From Penicillus capitatus (lineage: Eukaryota > Chlorophyta): a stretch of 64,000 bases of DNA. Positions 58,901 through 64,000 of this stretch are shown one piece after another. The notes under the pieces are model-generated. The model was given only the letters and a program-made list of their open reading frames with translations, was not told the DNA's origin and ran no database searches. The stretch spans positions 744,001 through 808,000 of the forward strand of contig OZ287698.1 of the NCBI GenBank assembly GCA_965649825.1, in the 5' to 3' direction. Position 1 is the first letter of the stretch, and the number at the start of each line of letters is the position of its first letter. The position numbers were made by a program, and so were the translations under genes.

Positions 58901-59719
58901 CGCTTCAGATATGGCGGGCCAGTCTGCTTTCCGCCAATTGGGTCTTGACTTTTCTCTAGGAAGGGTGGCATTGTGCCATAGCTTCGTTTCCACAATACGA
59001 TGGTCCGAGAGCGAGGTAAGATCTTCCCGGACTGACCAGGTGATCTTATCAACCAGGCCCGACGAGCAAAAGGTGAGATCGATCCAGCTTTGCCCCTGCG
59101 AAGAGGCAAAAGTTGGTGGGCATGGGAACCGGTTTAGGATCGTCATCTGATAATCGTCACAGAGATCCAGTATGGCCTCTGCTTTGTTGGTTTCCGGTTC
59201 ATCCTCTGGGCCCCAATGCGGGTGCCGGGAATTGAAATCGCCAGCGACAATCCACTCTTGTTTGTTGATGGACACATCATATTTCTTGAGCAGAATCGAG
59301 GAGAGGGCCTCAAAACTCCTCCCTGTGTTCGGTTGAATGTATACTGATAGAAAAAACCAATCCTTCTGTCCTGAGTGGAAGACTGCGCCCGCAAGTCTGG
59401 CGTTCGATGAGTAGACAATCTTGAACTCCAAGTGTGCTTTAATGAGAAGAAGAGCCAAGACTTCTTCTTCTGTTTGGATCTGTGGACGCACGGAGACATA
59501 GCCGGGTGGGGCCCAACCTCTTCTTAATATCCATGCTGGATCTGACACGCTCACTATGTCGACCGCGACCTCCGTGAGGTATTTTGAAAGCATGTCTAGG
59601 GACTGTTGCGAGCCATGCATGTTGATCTGCCAGTGCGTCCACTTTGGAGGGAATTCAGATTGATCACTGTGCTGGTAATCACGAGAAGGGGCCATGTCGG
59701 TGGACGAGGAACGGCTCAT
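55914..59719 (-). pseudogene. LINE-1 ORF2, frameshifted, unit 3
   Basis: Identical in domain order to the unit 2 copy: APE endonuclease, RT with YADD, thumb, RNase H-like region and C-x-C-x8-H-x4-C finger. The same single-base shift lies near 57457 and the start overlaps the ORF1 stop at 59719-59716. Confidence 0.9.
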
Positions 59720-61217
59720 TGCGCTCGGGCCGCTTGTCTGCGGCCGGGCAACGAGTCCTCGAAACGGCGCACTTCCTTGATCTGGTAATCGAAGCGAAGC
59801 GCGCTTCCATCCGCGTCTATCTTTGCTGCCAAGTCTGCTGACAGCCAAATCTTTAGTGTTTGACTAGGTATGCGGGTGGAGGGGTCCTCTGAGTTCGGAT
59901 CCCTGCGGGAAAGGCGGCGGTCTACAATCAGATGTTGCGCTGGATCTGTGATGTCAGCGAGTTGCCAACGCTGCTTATTTTGGTCCCAGATCTGTTCTGT
60001 CACTTGCTCCATGTCCCAGTTTTGGTGAACGCGGGTGATTACAGCTGGAATCATGCCCGCTCGTTCACAGACCTTGGGATCCTTCACTAAGGTGGCCCCG
60101 AGAGCCGGGAGATCAATGCGGTGTTCCGTGTCTCTTCTGTCTTTGATTCGCTTCTCGGCTAAACGGAAATGTGTCTGATAGATCTGTATGTAATAATTCC
60201 CCCGTCCATCGCGTCGAATATCCTCAATCGGCGAGCGCTCTGTCTTGGGCCATTTGATGCCTTCCAAGAAGGCTTTGCCGACAATGCCAACGCCATAGGT
60301 TGGCTCTTCTCTGTTTGAATTAAGCGAAAGGCCCGGTCATCGGCCCGGATGGCTTTCCTCATGTCTCCAAATGCCTCCTTCCGTTTTCGAAGCATTTCTT
60401 CTCGGTGAGTGTCCGTGGGTACTTTTGGGGCATGCTTCTTGAGAGCAGTGGAGAGGGACCGGGATGCTACATCTCGGTATGAGAGTGGGCACCTTTGTGT
60501 GGGTGCCCGTGAGACGGGTGCCGCATCTGGATGAGATGCTGCTGCAACGATCGGAACATCTGACGCTCTGCACTCTTTGTAACGGTCTAACATCAGGTCG
60601 CATCCACCAGCCAGGCCATTCAGCGTGCCCAGGGCCCCCGCTGCGACCTGCGTTAGGCTGTTTATATCGGAGACGGAAGGTTGGTGTCCGTCTGCGAGAA
60701 GACTCAACATCTTGAGTTGGCGCTGGAGCGCCTCCTTAGCTAATTTCATGCCCGCTAGGATCTCCCCTGACCAGCTCCCAAAGGAGTAATAAGGGGTTGC
60801 TTTCTGGGGCTCTTGGGGGCTCTCTGCGGGGTCCTCTGATGCCGTGGAGTCTTCTTCCATGGCGTTGTCCATCTCCGCTTCCCATGCTTGATCGCTGGCA
60901 AGATGGTGGCGGAGGTACTGGTCAAGGGTTTTGAGGAGTTCGTTTCTGTCGAGGGACGACAGCTTGTCCTTTGCAACGGTCCAGCTGCGTTGATGCACGG
61001 CTGAGGCAGCCGCTTGTAGTGCCTGGAGTGGAACGCGGCGGAGTAGGTTAGCGTGCGACCTGACGTAACCTCGGAAAGCCGGACTGTGCACGGCACGCTG
61101 ACCTAGCCCTTCGGCGAAGTCTTCCACCGCCTTAGACAAGGTGTTTCCAACATCGGGAGGTTTGTTTCGGCCTTTTCCGACAGGCGCGCTCAGACGCATC
61201 GAAGGTGGAGGTTCCAT
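59716..61217 (-). pseudogene. LINE-1 ORF1, frameshifted, unit 3
   Basis: Same as the unit 2 ORF1, with the frame change at about 60267-60312. Confidence 0.7.
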
Positions 61218-61225
61218 CAAAAAAT

Positions 61226-61240
61226 CTTCGTCAACCCCTT
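61226..61240. repeat. LINE-1 target site duplication, right copy, unit 3
   Basis: CTTCGTCAACCCCTT, followed by Gypsy RNase H sequence. Confidence 0.93.
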
Positions 61241-61708
61241 GACTATTGCTTCGACTTCCAAACGATTGGATTTCCAGTGTCTTTGCTCGGTTCTCCATGT
61301 CCCTGACGCGCAACAGATGATGCCACATCCTTTCTGCAGGAGCACCGCTCCGCATCCCACAGTCGACGCATCTACGCCGATCATGAACTCCTTGTGTTCT
61401 CTGGGATGCATGATGGACGTTGCATGCTTCTCCAGGCATGCAAGGAACGCTTCCCAATCTGCTGGCGAGTTTGACTGCTGGGCCACATCGAGAGCGCTTA
61501 CTGTCTTCTCGCCGTTCGCCACAAAACGCGTAAGCTGATTGAGCCAACCCTTGACTTGCCTCCATTCTTTGGTGGATGATGGCGGCGATATGTGTCGAAG
61601 CTTCCCGAAGACCTCTGTCTCCGGCCTCCATCCATCGCCATTGAGCCTCATACCCAAAAGGTAAACTCCTGCTGAAGGAAGACGCACTTCGATTTCTTGA
61701 GTCGCCAT
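61241..61708 (-). pseudogene. Gypsy RT connection and RNase H N-terminal part, unit 3
   Basis: Same as 39189-39656. Confidence 0.8.
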
Positions 61709-62202
61709 CCATCGTGCATCAGCTCGGAGAGTATTGTGGCCAGATCTCGAAGATGCTCCTCATGCGATTGAGACAATAGGAGCAAATCATCCGCATACGA
61801 GATTAGCTGCGAAGAGATCCTTCCTCTGACTTTCGACAGCGTCTTGAAAAGTGCTCGTTGAAACTCGTAGCCTGAATTGCAGTAACCGAACGGAAGGGTA
61901 TTGTAACGGTAGAAACGCCCTCTGAGAGAGAAGCCTATCTCGATACCCTTTCCGAGTGGCACGTGATGGAATGCCTGGCAGATATCGAGCGACGATCCAA
62001 CTGTGAATCTCTGTACGCCAGAAATGCAGTGCTCCCGGTTCTGTGCGATAAAATGTTCCTTCTGGATGTAGGTGTTGAACTCTCGAAAGTCCAGCACGGG
62101 CCTTCGTTCTTCGCCTTCCTTCTTAGGTACGGTAAAGATCGGCACGAGGTGCGGTTCTTCCGCGGTCTCAGAGATGACCCCATCTCGGATCATCTGATCC
62201 AC
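61648..62202 (-). pseudogene. Gypsy reverse transcriptase core, unit 3
   Basis: Same as 39596-40150: motif A SLDICQAFHHV, LPFGYCNSGYEFQ and SYADDLLLL present. Confidence 0.85.
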
Positions 62203-62256
62203 ATGAGGCCATATGGCCGCTTCTTCTGCATGACTCAGAGAGCGGATCTTCTGCTT

Positions 62257-62553
62257 TCAGAGGGTAACTCCCTTCCTAATTGGAAGTTTTTCGACGCAAT
62301 AACCGCGGCAGCGGCCGGGACTGTTGCTAAAAACCTCATCGAATTCTTGTATGACATCGCCAATTTCGATCTGGATATTTCTGCAAGGTATGGCCGACTT
62401 TTGCAGCTTGATCTTCGTCCTTCCGACGTCCGGGACTATCATCTCTTCCGCATCCGATAACACTGCGCACAGATCCATCTTTGGAGTCAGGACCATCGGC
62501 TGATCCGATAGGTTCTCTACCACACCCCAAATCCTTACACCGTCGGTCTTCAC
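62257..62553 (-). pseudogene. Gypsy pol, protease-RT linker, unit 3
   Basis: Same as 40205-40501, ending at the shared in-frame TGA. Confidence 0.7.
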
Positions 62554-62705
62554 GTGGAAGCGGATTTTTTGCAGGTGCAGTCAAAAACCTGTTTGATCCC
62601 AGCTTGAAATTCTAGTTGCAGCTGTATTCCGCGAGTTTCGTTGGCTCTAAGTACCCAGTTTCTGTTTAATGGAAGGACGATCATTCCGTTGCGCATGTAC
62701 GGCCT

Positions 62706-63773
62706 CTATGGCAGATTCTCTGACAATTTTAGGCCCAGTGGATAGTCAGATGCTCCACCGAGCCATGGCCGTTTTTTCCCATCCGCGCCGACGATGCGTA
62801 ACTCCTGACACTGAACGGAAGGTCCCGTATCTCTGAGGAGGGTCTTCCGTGCGCAGTCGACCGTGAACTGATGTTCTTGGAGGAATGGGAATCCCAATAT
62901 CAGGGTGGGACCTTTACCTCCGATGCAGAACGCTCTCACCTTGAAGCATTCGCCATTGATGGACAACATGAGTTCGATGCTGCCTATCACACGTTCCACG
63001 ACGCCGTTCGCGTAAACGACTTCTCGATCTGAGGTCTGTAGACGATCTTGTAATCCCAGGCGTTTCAGCACTCCGTGCCGCAGGAAACACGCGCTTGTAC
63101 CCGTATCGATGAGGGCGTCGGTCTTTGTCCCCGAGATCCGCACGGGGATGTGCATGGACGGCTTCTTCGAGGGCAGTATCCGTCCGCACGTCAACAATGG
63201 GTCTTGGACGCCAGTATCCATGACTACCTGGAGGCCTTCGCGGTCACCATCGTTGCTTTCAATCTGGTTGGCCGTTCGCTTGGACCCGCGATATTTGTTC
63301 AAGAAACGAAGGGATTCCTGTCGGTAGCGTTCCTCACGCATCATCGTCTTCCACGCAACCATCACCGCATTCTTGCTGGCGATCTCTTCAAAATTGAGCT
63401 GTCCATCTCTGAGAACCTGACTCCTCAGGCTCGATGCATTTTCGACTCGACACTCGTCCGTCGTCTGGGAGCTGTAGATGGAGTTGACATAGTCAACGTC
63501 CATGTAGTCGTCGACGTCCTCCTTGCTGAAGGTATCCTCTGATGCCAGTCTCATCCAATCCAACCAGTTTCTCACTCTTGCTTCGAGCTTGTCCAGGTCG
63601 GCGTTCGAAAACTTCGTTCCGCGCATCTGTCTCTGGATCTCTTTGGGCAGCTTGCGGAATAAGATGTGCGTCGCTCGAGTCCCAGTAACCTTCGCCGACT
63701 TAGTGTAATTGTCGGCAATTCGACGGAACCGTAAAACGAAGTCCAACAGGTTCTCCGTCTTTTCCTTCTTCAA
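62706..63773 (-). pseudogene. Gypsy gag C-terminus and aspartic protease, unit 3
   Basis: Same as 40654-41721, with ALIDTGTSACFL and the shared terminal TAG. Confidence 0.82.
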
Positions 63774-63835
63774 CCTTCGGAGGCGTTCATCTGGCGAGAG
63801 TGTCGACTCAGCTGGAAGGAGGTTCTCAAGTTCCG

Positions 63836-64000
63836 CTACGATGGCTGCCCATCGTATACGAGAGTCGTCCCATTCAGCGAAAAACGCGTCTTTACGTCGT
63901 TCAACTCCATTGTCTGAACTCGGGCGACGCTAGCGACTACTGCTTGGCCGCCGGGAGCATGCTTGTCGATGTGACTGAGTAACAACCAGATGCGTGCCTG
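63836..64000 (-). pseudogene. Gypsy gag N-terminus, partial (window edge), unit 3
   Basis: The part of gag left inside the window. It carries the same 25-nt deletion as unit 2 (about 63892); the start codon would lie at about 64096. Confidence 0.7.

Larger units (their letters stand above)
55807..61225 (-). mobile_element. LINE-1: APE-type non-LTR retrotransposon, unit 3
   Basis: Same insertion site, length and frameshifts as 33755-39173. It was therefore copied by the segmental duplication, not by a second transposition. Confidence 0.93.
43340..64000 (+). repeat. Tandem array unit 3 (cut by window end)
   Basis: Starts with the same junction as unit 2 and runs past the window. Only a handful of base differences from unit 2 were noticed, all in the first about 4 kb (for example 43579, about 44008, about 44065, 47400). 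A full-length unit would end near 65391. Confidence 0.95.
54426..64000 (-). mobile_element. Ty3/Gypsy element interrupted by LINE-1, unit 3 (cut by window end)
   Basis: 3' LTR at 54430-54528. The 5' LTR is expected at about 64096-64194, outside the window. Carries the same LINE-1 insertion and the same lesions as unit 2. Confidence 0.92.

Noticed and set aside
1-64000. CRISPR arrays, bacterial operons, tRNA genes
   Set aside because: None found: the only regular repeats are LTRs, target duplications and the 16.6-22 kb units, and the genes are spliced.

Overview
The window looks like a microbial eukaryote, probably a protist with compact genes. I reconstructed four genes (one in the first kilobases, one on the minus strand, and a large gene present three times). 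They have GT...AG spliceosomal introns of nearly uniform size (mostly 45-57 nt, one of 62 nt), secreted and membrane proteins, and eukaryotic retrotransposons (Ty3/Gypsy and APE-type non-LTR). No bacterial operons, tRNA or complete rRNA genes were seen. The lineage cannot be fixed from sequence alone; an alveolate or stramenopile protist is the best guess.

Layout. Positions 1-4640 are single-copy sequence: the 3' part of a spliced membrane-protein gene (+), a largely non-coding stretch with a striking palindrome, and a two-exon gene on the minus strand (308 aa). From 4641 to the window end is a head-to-tail tandem array of one segment: unit 1 (4641-21287, 16.6 kb), unit 2 (21288-43339, 22.05 kb) and unit 3 (43340 to beyond 64000). 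Units 2 and 3 are almost identical; unit 1 is more diverged.

Each unit carries, in order: about 1 kb of upstream sequence; a 14-exon gene (+) for a roughly 1,840-residue surface protein (signal peptide, long Pmp-like beta-helix repeat ectodomain with FxxN and GGA[I/L/V/M] motifs, a Cys-rich juxtamembrane region, then 7-8 membrane helices); about 2.2 kb non-coding; and a block of nested retrotransposons on the minus strand. That block is a truncated non-LTR element (called LINE-2 here), split by a Gypsy element with 99-bp LTRs and a 4-bp target duplication. In units 2 and 3 only, the Gypsy is itself split by a 5.4-kb non-LTR element (LINE-1) with a 15-bp target duplication. Unit 1 keeps the empty site.

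This gives a relative history: LINE-2 insertion, Gypsy insertion into it, a first tandem duplication, LINE-1 insertion in one copy, then a very recent duplication of that copy. The host gene has stayed open in all three units while the mobile elements have decayed, each with its own frameshifts. The transposon names LINE-1 and LINE-2 are local labels, not mammalian families.
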